Shown: positions 31,501 through 40,976, counted from the first letter of the stretch. The stretch: DNA of 64,000 nucleotides from Planctomycetota bacterium (GCA_022600195.1 JAHZKX010000032.1:1-64000), one strand, 5' to 3'. Notes: generated from the sequence alone by a model not told the origin. Numbers and translations are program-made.

Positions 31501-32859
31501 GATTTCCAGTAACGATTTTGCCTTCTTTGTGGAATGAGGCGCGGGATTTAATGTATCGGATTTTTTCTGATCGCTTGACTGAGGAGTTGTGTTATCTCCG
31601 GGATTTCCGAACGCCTTAATTTCTCCCTCAGAAGTCACGGCGAATAATTTATCATCTGCCGCGACTAATCTTAAAACCTGTCCTTGAAGGGGAAGCTGCC
31701 AGGCTATTTGTGGTTTTTGATCCTTATTGAGAGGAAGCGTGATTGCAGAAAGTGTCTTGTCTCCTGCGGCATACAATCGATTTCCTGCTCGAATCATGTC
31801 TCCCTGACCGTCAACAGCAAGTGACCATAATTCCTGGTGATTCTTTTTATGAGCTTGAATAACAGGCTTTTTATTTTTTAGTATCGCTGAGTAGATTGAT
31901 TCATCATGCAGAACGGGTTCATTATAAACGAACAGTTTTGGTAATCCGGTTTTGAGGTCATATTCCCGAACACCCCGATAGCGCGTATGGACGAAAGCCT
32001 GCGTCGAATTGGCAATTACAAATGACCCACCATTTCCTTTACCACCCAGATGGAAATATTTTAATTCGCCTGTTTTTCGATCAAGAGCGGCGGGCACGGA
32101 TCGACCACCTGGAACCAGTAATAGTTCTTCCGTCGCAACTAAAGTACCTTGCGGAGCAACCCCTGCAAAAGCAGGGGCGCTATGAGGCTGCTTGATATAG
32201 CTGGCGCTGGTTGAATCATTGACCCAGGCAACATTACCTGTTTCAGCATCGAGAGCGTAGATAAATGTGCCCATGAAAGGCCAAATGCTGGCAGCGAAAT
32301 AGATATGGTCCTCATAAAGCACAGGACCACCTCTGGCGGGCCAGGCAGAAATAACTCGTTTGTTTCCCAATGTTTTTTGTGCAGCGGGAGCACCACGAAA
32401 TTTCCAGATGAGTGCGCCATTTTCAGAATTCAGACAATATAAATGTCCGTCATCACTGACGGTATAAACGCGATCTTTTGTTGCAACGGGAGAAAATCGA
32501 ATGGGACCATCTGTATAAAAGGTCCAGAGTGTATTGCCATGCTCTGTATTAATTGCCATCAGTTTATCGGAGTCATTAAACCCGAGAAACATGCGGTTTC
32601 CAAAAACGACGGGTTCTAAGATTTTGTCGTACGTCATCAAATCATTATTGAGCGGATCGTCCCAGGCCTGATCCCGTTTACCCCAATTTCGTGTCCAGAG
32701 AAGTGTCAGCTGATCTGGGAGATTATCCGGCGAAGAAGCGGTGTGACCTGAGTCATACCGCCACATCGGCCAGTTTCCAGCGAACGTCGAAGTTGTCGTC
32801 GTCAGAAGTGCTATTATGCAAAGGATAAAGCCTCGGACTGTCACAAGTTGGTTTTGCAT
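28513..32859 (-). CDS. Large secreted PQQ-propeller protein with a methyltransferase-like insert and malectin-like tail
   Basis: 1448 residues with an N-terminal signal peptide (to TSTFA). The first propeller (about 30-400) has repeated PQQ-type blades (LMAINTEHGNTLWTFYTDGPIRFSPVA). Residues about 445-575 resemble a Rossmann SAM-methyltransferase fold, but no GxGxG or other cofactor motif is seen, so it is probably inactive. A second propeller covers about 600-1060 (ALTGKELWSTKQNIFG). From about 1176 a DNRLRE-like carbohydrate-binding domain follows (AYIQFTVDETG, SGSARLVLKTK). The last 100 residues resemble malectin (ILTFTEPDDHVKAEERIFDIRLQG, PPVISGIEV). Probably a periplasmic/outer surface glycan-binding protein; no enzyme site is recognised. 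Confidence 0.85.
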   Translation of the reverse strand: MQNQLVTVRGFILCIIALLTTTTSTFAGNWPMWRYDSGHTASSPDNLPDQLTLLWTRNWGKRDQAWDDPLNNDLMTYDKILEPVVFGNRMFLGFNDSDKLMAINTEHGNTLWTFYTDGPIRFSPVATKDRVYTVSDDGHLYCLNSENGALIWKFRGAPAAQKTLGNKRVISAWPARGGPVLYEDHIYFAASIWPFMGTFIYALDAETGNVAWVNDSTSASYIKQPHSAPAFAGVAPQGTLVATEELLLVPGGRSVPAALDRKTGELKYFHLGGKGNGGSFVIANSTQAFVHTRYRGVREYDLKTGLPKLFVYNEPVLHDESIYSAILKNKKPVIQAHKKNHQELWSLAVDGQGDMIRAGNRLYAAGDKTLSAITLPLNKDQKPQIAWQLPLQGQVLRLVAADDKLFAVTSEGEIKAFGNPGDNTTPQSSDQKKSDTLNPAPHSTKKAKSLLEITQAKNGYMICYGADNQPLFDAFLQHSPLRLIVIEKDLSKVQELRTRYDALNLYGSRITVHQGTPDSYQAPQHIARITLISDAFAHSLNAKQLKQIYRSVRPYGGAISISLNNQTSHKQIMSVFRKAELPKATNTARTDEFLIERKGALPDSADWTHQYGDIANTVKSNDKRVKLPLGVLWFGGNTHDDILPRHGHGPPEQVVGGRTFLEGMNSLSARDVYTGEVLWHRVFKDLGTFGIYYNSTYEDTPLSTQYNQKHIPGANSRGTNYIATAEKVYLAIGSECHVLNASDGTTQQVIKLPNPENDWAFIAVYDDILLAGNGFAHYGKRLDEKTGKDGPAATDLSASQGLIAYDRLSGEMIWQVDAIHSFLHNGIVAGNDRIFCLDKLPASAEKKLSRRGMADPAQYRILCIDALTGKELWSTKQNIFGSWLGYSEKYDILLQAGARAKDRLRDEIGQGMLAFQAKNGTVLWHNKDRKYTGPCVLHNDLIITSANSYEVSGGAFNIIDGKPYSIINPITKQKELLKFSRTYGCNYVIASENLLTFRSGAAGFYDLKSQSGTGNFGGFKSSCTSNLVVANGVLNAPDYTRTCSCSYQNQTSLALIHMPEIEIWTNSQLGTESESSPLVKQAGINFGAPGDRRSDNGTLWLDYPSVGGQSPDLKVTLSNSEFTRFRHHSLKIVKPLPENGLNWVAASGIEDPGKITIAINQHTKPEPPEGIAIAGVEDDAEEDSHGKVRLHSSDLELGLDGKDLQVVGLRFTDIPLTSFDELEAAYIQFTVDETGKSRSNLNIKAENTANSQPFVETKQNLSTRKQTKNSVKWSLPAWSKANAHGSGQKTPDLTSLFKEILAKKDWKAGNPVTFLITGTGTRVAKSYKGASSGSARLVLKTKTQGQRKTQPVTQSVNEDSARRYTVILTFTEPDDHVKAEERIFDIRLQGKSVLQNLDIVKETGRTMRCLVKEFQGIPVNEQIEIELNAKGDSKHPPVISGIEVISEN

Positions 32860-32950
32860 CTATCGTTCCTGTCAGCATCGATTTCTTAAAGTGTTATTTC
32901 TCAGATATGATTCAAAAATTGATTTCGATTTCTCAAAAGGATCTGTCAGC

Positions 32951-33241
32951 TCATTGCTTTTTTTCTGATTTCAGTTGCAGGTAGAATGTCGCGATCCCCC
33001 AGATGAGAAGTACATAGCCTGCTGTCTTCCAAAACCAGGCTAAATCTTTATCTAAAGTGGCAAAGTAGAGGAGTCCACATCCTCCTACGATGGCAAACAG
33101 ATCATCCTTATATTTTTTTAGAAAAATTTTGAGGGCTGAAATTAACAACCGAAGCACCTTAACTGGTGAAATATTGATTAATTTAAAAAAACGTAAGCAA
33201 AAAAGGGAATCACAAACATCTAAAGTTGTAGTTTCCCGCAA
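32951..33241 (-). CDS. Small predicted membrane protein
   Basis: Two hydrophobic segments (about residues 48-64 and 70-90: LFAIVGGCGLLYFATLD, WFWKTAGYVLLIWGIATFYL), then a Lys-rich tail. The longest frame starts with TTG and begins with a Cys-rich head of doubtful reality; a GTG about 30 codons in (VLRLLISALKIFLKKY) is an alternative start. No clear ribosome site for either. It stands alone, upstream of the PQQ gene on the same strand, and may be expressed with it. Function not recognised. Confidence 0.45.
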   Translation of the reverse strand: MRETTTLDVCDSLFCLRFFKLINISPVKVLRLLISALKIFLKKYKDDLFAIVGGCGLLYFATLDKDLAWFWKTAGYVLLIWGIATFYLQLKSEKKQ

Positions 33242-33457
33242 GAATATCTGAAACTTACCGGAAAGTGTTAAGATCAGCGATTTGTATACGATATTATCAA
33301 CGGGAGACCGTAAAAGGGCAGGGTAGATCGCCCTTGTATTGCTTTTTTCTGATTGTACAATTGACTATATATCAAAGGGTCATTGATCGCAATCATTTCT
33401 CTCTTGTCGCAGCTATATGACCATAGTCTGTTTGCCAATCTGAAGGGTTGTCGTAAC

Positions 33458-35116
33458 GTGTTGAGTATCACCATACATCATCACAAACACAAGTTCAGAC
33501 CAACTCCGGCCTATGCCTTTGTTGCATTCGTACTATTGTGCTACTTGGCATGCTTCAATGATTCCCTCATCACCTCCGGCTTTGCCTACGATCAGGCAGA
33601 AAAGCGACTCGCTCATCAGATTGACCAGCTCATCAATCAGGCCAAGAAACGCGAGGGCATAATTTCGACTCAGCGTTCTACTGATGCTGAATTTATGCGA
33701 CGCATTTCACTCGACTTGACCGGAAAAATCCCCCCTGTTGCCGAACTGCGGCTTTTTTTGGCTGATCAAGATCCATTGAAACGCGAAAAGCTGATTGATC
33801 GCCTGTTGGCAAGTCCTGGATTTGTTGTACATTTTACTAACATCTGGCGCGCGATTTTAATTCCAGAAACATCTACTGATCTTCAGACACGTGGTCAGAT
33901 ACCTGAATTTGATGCATGGATGCGGTCCCAGTTGCTGAACAACACGGGCTATGATGAGATTGTCAGGAACATTATTGATGTACCACTTGATATCAATCGA
34001 GGTGGAGAGAGGTCAGAGATTTCACAAGTTTTGACACCGCGTGCGTATTATCTGTCAAAGCAATTAAAACCGGAAAATCTGGCTGCAGGTACTTCACGGG
34101 CATTTTTAGGAGTGAGGATCGAATGTGCCCAATGCCACGATCATCCATTTGATTCCTGGAAACAACATCAGTTTTGGCAATACGCGGCTTTCTTTTCAAA
34201 TCTCGATCAGTCACAACCTGGTACTCCTGGAAATGCACTGCTTGTCAGGGAAGTTACTGGAAAACCACGGATCAAAATTCCTGATACAAATCGCTTAGTG
34301 GAAGCCATATTTCTTGACGGAATTCAACCCGAATGGGTTAATGAACAAACTCGGCCACGACGCCGGCTTTCGCAATGGATCACATCTGCCCAAAATCCTT
34401 ATTTTGCAAAAGCAACCACGAATCGGATTTGGAGTCTTTTTTTTGGTCGGGGTATCATCGATCCCGTCGATGATTTTTCCTCAACCAATCGTGCTTCTCA
34501 CCCAAAACTACTTGAATTATTGGCAATACAATTTCGAGAACATGACTATGATTTAAAATATTTAATCCGTGAAATCACCACTAGCCAGACTTACCAACTT
34601 TCCAGCCGTCAAACAGACTCCAGCCAATCCCAAGTTGAATGGTATGGGAAAATGCCGACTCGTGGTTTAACCGCAGAACAAATCTTTGCAAATCTGGTTC
34701 AGGCAACCGGTTTTTTCCAGCAAACAACCGACGATACTGTTCTTCTGCGTCCGGGGACGAATTCACCTCAGGCAGAAATTTACGAATTATTCAAGTCGGA
34801 GTCGGAAAATCGACTGGATCCCAAGGCAACGATACTCCAGGCACTGTCTCTAATGAATGGTACGTTTATCACAAATGCCACCAGCCTCGAACAATCTGAC
34901 GTTTTTACAGCGATCGTTGACTTTCCAGAACTGAACGACGAGCAGAAAATCGAAGCATTTTTCCTGTCCGCATTGAGTCGTTACCCAACAAAAGATGAAA
35001 TCAATCGTCTGAAAACTGTTATCGCATCAGCAGGTTCAGGCGAAAATCAGATACACGCTTATTCGGATCTTTTTTGGGCTTTGTTAAACAGCAGCGAATT
35101 TTTATTGAATCACTGA
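33458..35116 (+). CDS. DUF1549/DUF1553 planctomycete cytochrome-like protein
   Basis: 552 residues from the GTG at 33458 (AAGGG 10 bases upstream); a TTG at 33383 is the longer choice. An N-terminal membrane anchor/leader (about 18-42) precedes DUF1549 (RRISLDLTGKIPPVAELRLFL, FTNIWRAILIPE) with the CAQCHDHPFDSW motif, C223 and C226 with H227, which is CxxCH, the c-type heme attachment pattern. The second half is DUF1553 (RLSQWITSAQNPYFAKATTNRIWSLFFGRGI, DDFSSTN, LKYLIREITTSQTYQLSS). Function of the family is unknown, though these proteins are planctomycete-specific and exported. It is the first gene of the large operon and ends one base before the EF-hand gene. Confidence 0.93.
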   Translation: MLSITIHHHKHKFRPTPAYAFVAFVLLCYLACFNDSLITSGFAYDQAEKRLAHQIDQLINQAKKREGIISTQRSTDAEFMRRISLDLTGKIPPVAELRLFLADQDPLKREKLIDRLLASPGFVVHFTNIWRAILIPETSTDLQTRGQIPEFDAWMRSQLLNNTGYDEIVRNIIDVPLDINRGGERSEISQVLTPRAYYLSKQLKPENLAAGTSRAFLGVRIECAQCHDHPFDSWKQHQFWQYAAFFSNLDQSQPGTPGNALLVREVTGKPRIKIPDTNRLVEAIFLDGIQPEWVNEQTRPRRRLSQWITSAQNPYFAKATTNRIWSLFFGRGIIDPVDDFSSTNRASHPKLLELLAIQFREHDYDLKYLIREITTSQTYQLSSRQTDSSQSQVEWYGKMPTRGLTAEQIFANLVQATGFFQQTTDDTVLLRPGTNSPQAEIYELFKSESENRLDPKATILQALSLMNGTFITNATSLEQSDVFTAIVDFPELNDEQKIEAFFLSALSRYPTKDEINRLKTVIASAGSGENQIHAYSDLFWALLNSSEFLLNH

Positions 35117-35117
35117 G

Positions 35118-36821
35118 ATGCTAAAAAATGCCATAACAATTTGTAGTCTGCTGCTTGCAGGTATACTGGGATTCAATATGAATACCAGTGTATCAAGGGG
35201 CGAAGTCCAGCCGGTTTCAGTTGAGTCTCAAGATCAATATTCTGTTCAGAGAATGATCCTGCTGGCTCCCTCAGCTCCTTTTGTGATCGAACTCAGCCTG
35301 CTGGTTGACAAAGGTAATTTTCGTGCTACGACGACAGATTACAGTGAACGACTCTTCCGTTCGCTTGATCGTAATCAGGACAAATTTATTGATCTGCAGG
35401 AGATAAAAAATCTGCCTGCCTTTGGATTCAAACGATATGACCAGGGGAATCCCGAACAGCGAATGAAATTACTTGAGATTCCCCCTGCTGATAACCGGTT
35501 GAGTCTTGCGGAATTCGCTGCTTATATTCATCTTGCTCAAGGAACTGCCTTTCGGGTGGCAGGTGCTCCTGCCAGAACATCTCAGGTAATCGAGTTATTT
35601 CGCAAGCTAGATCAGAATGGTGACGGCTCTGTGAGCGATCGGGAATTTCAGGTGAGTTCACAAACACTTTTCAAGTATGACCGCGACGAGGATCAAGTAT
35701 TCAATCTTGCTGAGCTAAGGCCTTTTGGAGCCGTTTCTAACCAGGGTATTGCTCAGCCGGTTCTTCGGCAAACCGTTGAGACTCCTTTTCTTCAATTGGA
35801 TAATGATCGATCACTGACTGCCGCAATTCAGGAATTGTTTAAGAAGTACATTGAATATGCGAATGCAAAAAAGGATGCACTTTCAATAGAGTGTTTTCGA
35901 TCAAAGCAACCTGATGCTGCCAAACTAACTAAATATGACCGTAATCAAGATGGTTTTTTTGATCAGGACGAGCTGTTGGCCTATCTGCATAATCCAGTGG
36001 TGGATATGAATTTGCAGATTGTGCTTCCTCGCACGCAAAATATTCGTCCACAATTAAAACTACTGAAAAAAAACTCGAATCGAATTAGTGAAGTAGAATC
36101 GCGTTCACGATCCAGGTTACAATTACGAGTGGATAGTCTACTTTTTGAAATTCGTGCTAAGAGTTCACGTTATATGTTTGACAATACTGTCTGGTTTTAT
36201 CAGGCCCGCTTTCGTGTTGCCGATAATGACAAGAACGGATATTTAAATCAGTCTGAATTTATGCAGCTGGATTTGCCCAACACCAATTATAAAAAAGTGG
36301 ATCAAAATAAGGATGAGATGTTGACGGTTGAAGAGCTAACCTCTTTTTTAATAAAAGACATAGCTTCTATTCAGAATCAGGTTGTGATGACAGTTGATAA
36401 TGATGGGAAATCACTTTTTGAAATTTTGGATACCAATCGCGACCAGCGACTCAGTCCACGCGAATTGAAAAAAAGCCTGCAGCGGATAAAACAATTCGAT
36501 GGCAATCATGATCAATCATTGGATAGTTCCGAGTTGCGGGGACATTTTAAGTTGACTTTCGAATTGGGAAAACCAAATTTGTTTAAATTCGCTCCACGTA
36601 ATAATTCCATGTCAATGAGACAGACGCGTATGGTGCAAAGGACCGTGGTGGGACCGCGATGGTTTCAACGCATGGACCGCAATCGGGACGAAGATATTTC
36701 ACCCCGGGAATTCTTATTTGATCCATCTATATTTACAAAAATAGATCTTAATCAAGATCAACTAATCAGTCCTGAAGAAGCAGATGCGGTTGAAAAGCAA
36801 AAACAAGCCAATATAAAATAG
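35118..36821 (+). CDS. Secreted protein with ten EF-hand-like calcium loops
   Basis: 567 residues with a signal peptide (to about residue 27). EF-hand loops of the DxNxDxxxxxxE type start at about residues 84, 165, 188, 274, 368, 394, 437, 460, 519 and 542 (for example DRNQDKFIDLQE, DQNGDGSVSDRE, DRNQDGFFDQDE). Between 205 and 260 and between 290 and 365 are helical stretches without loops. No enzymatic domain is seen. Probably a periplasmic calcium-binding protein. It begins one base after the DUF1549 stop. Confidence 0.88.
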   Translation: MLKNAITICSLLLAGILGFNMNTSVSRGEVQPVSVESQDQYSVQRMILLAPSAPFVIELSLLVDKGNFRATTTDYSERLFRSLDRNQDKFIDLQEIKNLPAFGFKRYDQGNPEQRMKLLEIPPADNRLSLAEFAAYIHLAQGTAFRVAGAPARTSQVIELFRKLDQNGDGSVSDREFQVSSQTLFKYDRDEDQVFNLAELRPFGAVSNQGIAQPVLRQTVETPFLQLDNDRSLTAAIQELFKKYIEYANAKKDALSIECFRSKQPDAAKLTKYDRNQDGFFDQDELLAYLHNPVVDMNLQIVLPRTQNIRPQLKLLKKNSNRISEVESRSRSRLQLRVDSLLFEIRAKSSRYMFDNTVWFYQARFRVADNDKNGYLNQSEFMQLDLPNTNYKKVDQNKDEMLTVEELTSFLIKDIASIQNQVVMTVDNDGKSLFEILDTNRDQRLSPRELKKSLQRIKQFDGNHDQSLDSSELRGHFKLTFELGKPNLFKFAPRNNSMSMRQTRMVQRTVVGPRWFQRMDRNRDEDISPREFLFDPSIFTKIDLNQDQLISPEEADAVEKQKQANIK

Positions 36822-36856
36822 TAGAGAATCATCCTGTTCAACGCGGGGAAGACCAA

Positions 36857-38476
36857 ATGGAAAAAATGACTAAGTCAAATCATTTAATAACGCGGGTTCA
36901 ACGTCGTTTGACAGTGGCCTTGTGTGGGCGAAAATTATATGTGTCTTTTGTCTGTAGTGCGGCAGCTTATCTGGCATTGCTGTTAGCGAGCCGATTTACT
37001 GGTTATTACAGAGAATGGTTTCCTCTTGAATCTGTAGGCGTTGTGCTATTGGGAACCGTATTACTTTCCGGTCTTCTGTTTCGAAAGCCAAGTAAAGAAC
37101 AAGCGGCAAGGCTGATTGATCAAAAACAGAAGACGAAAGATCTGTTTTTAACAGTAACCATGCTCGAAAATGCCATGGGCAATTATAAACCTCTGGTTGC
37201 CCTCGATGCGGAAAAGAAAGCAGAGAAGATCAAGCCTGCAAATGTGATCCGATTTGATTGGGCGCGAAGAATCGCCCTTTCCTGCGCAGGAGTTGTAGTG
37301 ATATTTCTAGTGTTACAGTATACGCCTCAGTTTGATCCCTTTGGGGAAGTTCAGGCAGCAAAAATTGAACAGGAGAAATCAAAAGAATTCGAGAAATCCA
37401 AGAAGGCTACAAAAGTTCGATTAGCCGAGCTCAAGAATAAGGATACCGGTGAAGGGGATGAAGAATCCAAAGATGTAAAAAAGGCTGTCGAAAACTTGAA
37501 ATCGGATTTTCGAAAAATGACTCCAGGCAAGAAACTGAAGAACTCAGAAACTCTTGCCGGTCATCAAAAAACAATCGGTGGTAAATGGCGTAAAATTGCC
37601 GAAGAGAAAATGAAAAGTCTGATGATCAAAACCGACCAGTCTCAGAAATTCGGTGGCATGTCAAAAAATGAGGGAATGCAGAAATGGAATAAAGAACTTC
37701 AGGAAGGTTCTACACAGTCTCTTACTAAAGAAATGGATGAATTAAAAGATCAGCTTCAGCGATTAATGAAAGAAACAGATCCTGTAAAACGTGAGCAATT
37801 GAAAAATGAGATCCAGAAAAAAATAAAAGAAATGGAGTCATTTGCGCGCGAAGAAACCAATTCTAAAGCGATGTCTGCTGCACTAAAGCGGGCAATGAAA
37901 CAAATGCAGATGGCAAAAGCGAAAGGACTCAGTTCGGAAGAAGCATTAAAGGAAGCAATGCAGTCAATGGATCTTGCTAAAATGGAATTAAAGGAGATAG
38001 CACAATCCGCTAAAGATATGAAAAAGCTGGAAGAAGCTCTCAAAGTATTACAGATGGCAAAAAAAGCAAATGAGAAATCAGGTTTGGATGGTGAAGCATG
38101 TGAAAATTGTCTGACATTGGAAGATTATGAAGAGCTTTATGCCGATCTGATGGGGGACATGCCCGGTGAGGGCACGGGTGGTGAAGGTCAGGGAGGGGGC
38201 GGCAAAGTCGACGAAGATGACTCATCCAAGACAGGATTTAAAACAGAGAAATCAAAGTCAGCTATTACCGCTGGTAAAGTTCTTCTTTCACTCAAAACCA
38301 AAGGACTCAGCGATAGTGGCGAAGCAAAAAAACAGTTCAGTAGTTTGCTCAAAATTAAACAGGGTATGAGCGAAGCAATTGTTCAAGAGCAAATTCCTCC
38401 AGGCTACCATAAAGGGATTAAAAAGTACTTCAATTCATTAGAGAAACAACCAGCAGAAAAATCATCTAAGAAATGA
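36857..38476 (+). CDS. Membrane protein with long Lys/Glu-rich coiled coil
   Basis: 539 residues. Two N-terminal membrane segments (about 28-45 and 55-74) and one at about 140-158, then a very charged region (160-420) of Lys/Glu/Gln heptads that is a predicted coiled coil, a CENCL motif near 417, a Gly-rich linker (GEGTGGEGQGGGG) and a C-terminal helical domain. The first 90 residues resemble the N-terminus of DUF4175-like proteins that accompany MoxR/VWA operons. Start ATG at 36857 after GGGGAAG. The stop overlaps the next start by 4 bases (ATGA). Function not known. Confidence 0.75.
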   Translation: MEKMTKSNHLITRVQRRLTVALCGRKLYVSFVCSAAAYLALLLASRFTGYYREWFPLESVGVVLLGTVLLSGLLFRKPSKEQAARLIDQKQKTKDLFLTVTMLENAMGNYKPLVALDAEKKAEKIKPANVIRFDWARRIALSCAGVVVIFLVLQYTPQFDPFGEVQAAKIEQEKSKEFEKSKKATKVRLAELKNKDTGEGDEESKDVKKAVENLKSDFRKMTPGKKLKNSETLAGHQKTIGGKWRKIAEEKMKSLMIKTDQSQKFGGMSKNEGMQKWNKELQEGSTQSLTKEMDELKDQLQRLMKETDPVKREQLKNEIQKKIKEMESFAREETNSKAMSAALKRAMKQMQMAKAKGLSSEEALKEAMQSMDLAKMELKEIAQSAKDMKKLEEALKVLQMAKKANEKSGLDGEACENCLTLEDYEELYADLMGDMPGEGTGGEGQGGGGKVDEDDSSKTGFKTEKSKSAITAGKVLLSLKTKGLSDSGEAKKQFSSLLKIKQGMSEAIVQEQIPPGYHKGIKKYFNSLEKQPAEKSSKK

Positions 38477-39516
38477 ATCAGAAAACAAGGGGGCGGCTTT
38501 TTTCCGGATGGTTCATCCTGGTAATGGTAGAACTTGCTGCCATCATCTCCATCGGGATCTTCTTTTTTTATCAGCAGAATGAAGATGCGCTCGTCGTTTA
38601 TTGTGCACATGACGCTGTGTTTTCTGAAGAAATATTGAAGGCATTTGAGCAGAAAACGGGAATCAAAGTTGAACCACGCTTTGATACCGAAGCGACCAAA
38701 TCACTGGGGTTAACTAACCTGATTATTCGTGAGCAAAATCATCCTCGTTGTGATGTTTTCTGGAATAATCAAACTCTGGGCACAGTTGACCTCAAAGAGC
38801 GGGGGTTATTGGAAGCCTATCAAGGGGAGGGTTACAGCAGGATTCCGGATCAATTTAAAGATGTAGAGGGTTATTGGACCGGATTTGCAGCGAGACTCCG
38901 AGTTTACATCACAAATACAGAAAAATTAAATGCTTCGAAAGAGAGTATCGATCAGAAATTGTCAGGGCCTCTGAATGAGGTAGCAATCGCAAAGCCTCTC
39001 TATGGGACAACTTTAACGCATTATACGGTTCTCTGTGATGCATGGGGCCTGGACGAGTTAAAAAAATGGCATCATTCTCTTGAGAAAAGAGAGATCCAGG
39101 AAACATCGGGAAATGCCAGTGTGAAAAATCTGGTCGCCAGCGGTGCCTGTGCATTGGGGTTTACCGATACAGACGATTATTTTGTGGCGGTAGATGAAGA
39201 CAGACCCGTTGCTGTATTGCCTGTGACTGTCGACGGCCGCGTTATTCTAATTCCGAATAGTGTTGCCATTATTAAAGGAACGAAAAAACGTGAACAGGCA
39301 GAGTTGTTAGTGGATTATTTACTTTCAGAAGAAGTAGAACTCAAGCTGGCGCGATCCCAGTCGCGACAAATTCCTTTGGGAAAAGTAGATTGGACACACG
39401 TTCCCGAGACAGTCAGAAAATTTCAAAGATCTATTGAGAATGCCTATCCATTATCAAATCTAGTCATACAGCGAGCGAAAACATTGGCCTGGCTTAAATC
39501 GGAGTATGTGAAATGA
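38473..39516 (+). CDS. ABC transporter substrate-binding protein of the ferric-iron type
   Basis: 347 residues, membrane-anchored by an N-terminal helix (WFILVMVELAAIISIGIFFFY) rather than a lipobox. The rest is a periplasmic binding fold: LVVYCAHDAVFSEEILKAFEQKTGIKVEPRFDTEATKSLGL, then GYWTGFAARLRVYITN and VAVLPVTVDGRVILIPNSVAII. This is the pattern of FbpA/ThiB/AfuA-type proteins (SBP class 6-like), which bind ferric iron, thiamine or small anions. It has no obvious iron-binding Tyr pair that I can assign, so the substrate is open. It overlaps the permease gene by ATGA. Confidence 0.82.
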   Translation: MNQKTRGRLFSGWFILVMVELAAIISIGIFFFYQQNEDALVVYCAHDAVFSEEILKAFEQKTGIKVEPRFDTEATKSLGLTNLIIREQNHPRCDVFWNNQTLGTVDLKERGLLEAYQGEGYSRIPDQFKDVEGYWTGFAARLRVYITNTEKLNASKESIDQKLSGPLNEVAIAKPLYGTTLTHYTVLCDAWGLDELKKWHHSLEKREIQETSGNASVKNLVASGACALGFTDTDDYFVAVDEDRPVAVLPVTVDGRVILIPNSVAIIKGTKKREQAELLVDYLLSEEVELKLARSQSRQIPLGKVDWTHVPETVRKFQRSIENAYPLSNLVIQRAKTLAWLKSEYVK

Positions 39517-40976
39517 GCCTGGCCACAATTTGTGGCGTGACACTGTTGCGCAGTCTGATTATTTCGATTTTGGGAGTTTTATTATCCCGACCTTTGTCAC
39601 ATCTGATTAATGCTGGTCATTCAAAACGTGCTTTTCTGTTACTGATTCTGATCTTGGCTCCTTTTCTGGTTCCGGAATTGATTGTTGGTTATGCATGGTC
39701 TTTGATTTCACTAAAACTGGTACATTACCCTCTATTGATAGAACTGATTTATTCCAGTCTCGTTTTGCTGAAAGTTGTTCCCGTGGGCATTGTCTGCTTT
39801 TATTTTTCTTCTCCGTTCATTTCAACAGAGGCAGATTATATTCGAAAATCAGTCAATTCAAATTCTACACAACTTTCTGATCTGAAAACTCACTGGAGTT
39901 TCTTTCTGTGGAAACATGTGCTGCCGTCTTTACCTGTTGGAGCGTTGTTATTTCTGCTGGCATTTCAGGAATTTGAAATGGCTTCCTTAATTTATCGAGA
40001 TTCATGGATGGTGTGGATTTTTGACGCACAAGCCGGAGGCGTTCCGATTTCTGAAACGGTTTCATTTTTGACAGGACCATTGTTAATCGAGCTAGTAGTT
40101 ATCGTTGGTGTTTTATATTTTTTAAGTCGAATTCGCCTTCAGCCACGATTAGATCAGCTATCCAATGTAAAAAAAACTTCGTTTTCCTCGACTTTGCAGT
40201 CCTGGGGTTATGTTTTGGCTGCTTTTTTGGTGGTCGTTGTGATTCCATTCAGCCTGACTGGCTGGGGTGGTGTGATTTCACTGGGTAGTCTGTTTCAGAA
40301 TCAATTGCAATTGACGGAGACTCTGCGTGAATGTACCTGGGGACTGGTTTATGGTGTCACATCTGCTATCGCAGCCTGGGGAATGGCTGCCTTCTTTTTT
40401 TCGAGAAATCAACCACGTCAACTTAAAATATTAGGCTTTCTGTTTTGTCTACCCGGGCTCTGCGGTTCCCTGACTCTTTCAATCGTCATGGCTAATTTAT
40501 TCTTAACCGAATCCGGACATTGGCTATACGACACTCCTTTGGCATTCTTTATTGCGTTAGTACTTTTTCTTTTTCCCAGAGCCGTCTTTTTAAAGTTAAT
40601 CATTCTTGCGTCTCAGGAAAACGACTCGTTATTTCTAACGAGATTGTTGAGTCGCTCCAAGAATCATACTCAGTCACAGAGTGGAGGGCACCTACATTGG
40701 TCTGTGAACGGGAAAATGCAATATTGGGCCGTTGTCCTGCTGGCTTTCTGGGCCTACTGGGATGTTACGATCAGTTCGATTCTGGCCCCCAACAATACGA
40801 TGACCTCCTCGATTCGATTATACGGTTTAATGCACTATGGGCAGAATTCTGTTCTCTCTGCAATGACTTTTCTCAGTTTTTGCATACCAGTTTTAATCAG
40901 TCTTCTTTTTTTTCCAATCGTAAGAAAACTGTGGATGACTGTTTCAGACCGCTCAACTATGAATGAGACTTTTTAA
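39513..40976 (+). CDS. ABC transporter permease of the FbpB/ThiP type
   Basis: 487 residues with about twelve hydrophobic segments, the double-permease architecture of iron(III) and thiamine importers. The binding-protein-dependent signature is weakly present around the middle of each half (VLPSLPVGALLFLLAFQEFEMASLIYRD and GFLFCLPGLCGSLTLSIV). Located between the binding protein and ATPase genes, with 4-base overlap upstream and 5 bases before the ATPase. Function is transport across the inner membrane; the substrate is unknown. Confidence 0.8.
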   Translation: MSLATICGVTLLRSLIISILGVLLSRPLSHLINAGHSKRAFLLLILILAPFLVPELIVGYAWSLISLKLVHYPLLIELIYSSLVLLKVVPVGIVCFYFSSPFISTEADYIRKSVNSNSTQLSDLKTHWSFFLWKHVLPSLPVGALLFLLAFQEFEMASLIYRDSWMVWIFDAQAGGVPISETVSFLTGPLLIELVVIVGVLYFLSRIRLQPRLDQLSNVKKTSFSSTLQSWGYVLAAFLVVVVIPFSLTGWGGVISLGSLFQNQLQLTETLRECTWGLVYGVTSAIAAWGMAAFFFSRNQPRQLKILGFLFCLPGLCGSLTLSIVMANLFLTESGHWLYDTPLAFFIALVLFLFPRAVFLKLIILASQENDSLFLTRLLSRSKNHTQSQSGGHLHWSVNGKMQYWAVVLLAFWAYWDVTISSILAPNNTMTSSIRLYGLMHYGQNSVLSAMTFLSFCIPVLISLLFFPIVRKLWMTVSDRSTMNETF

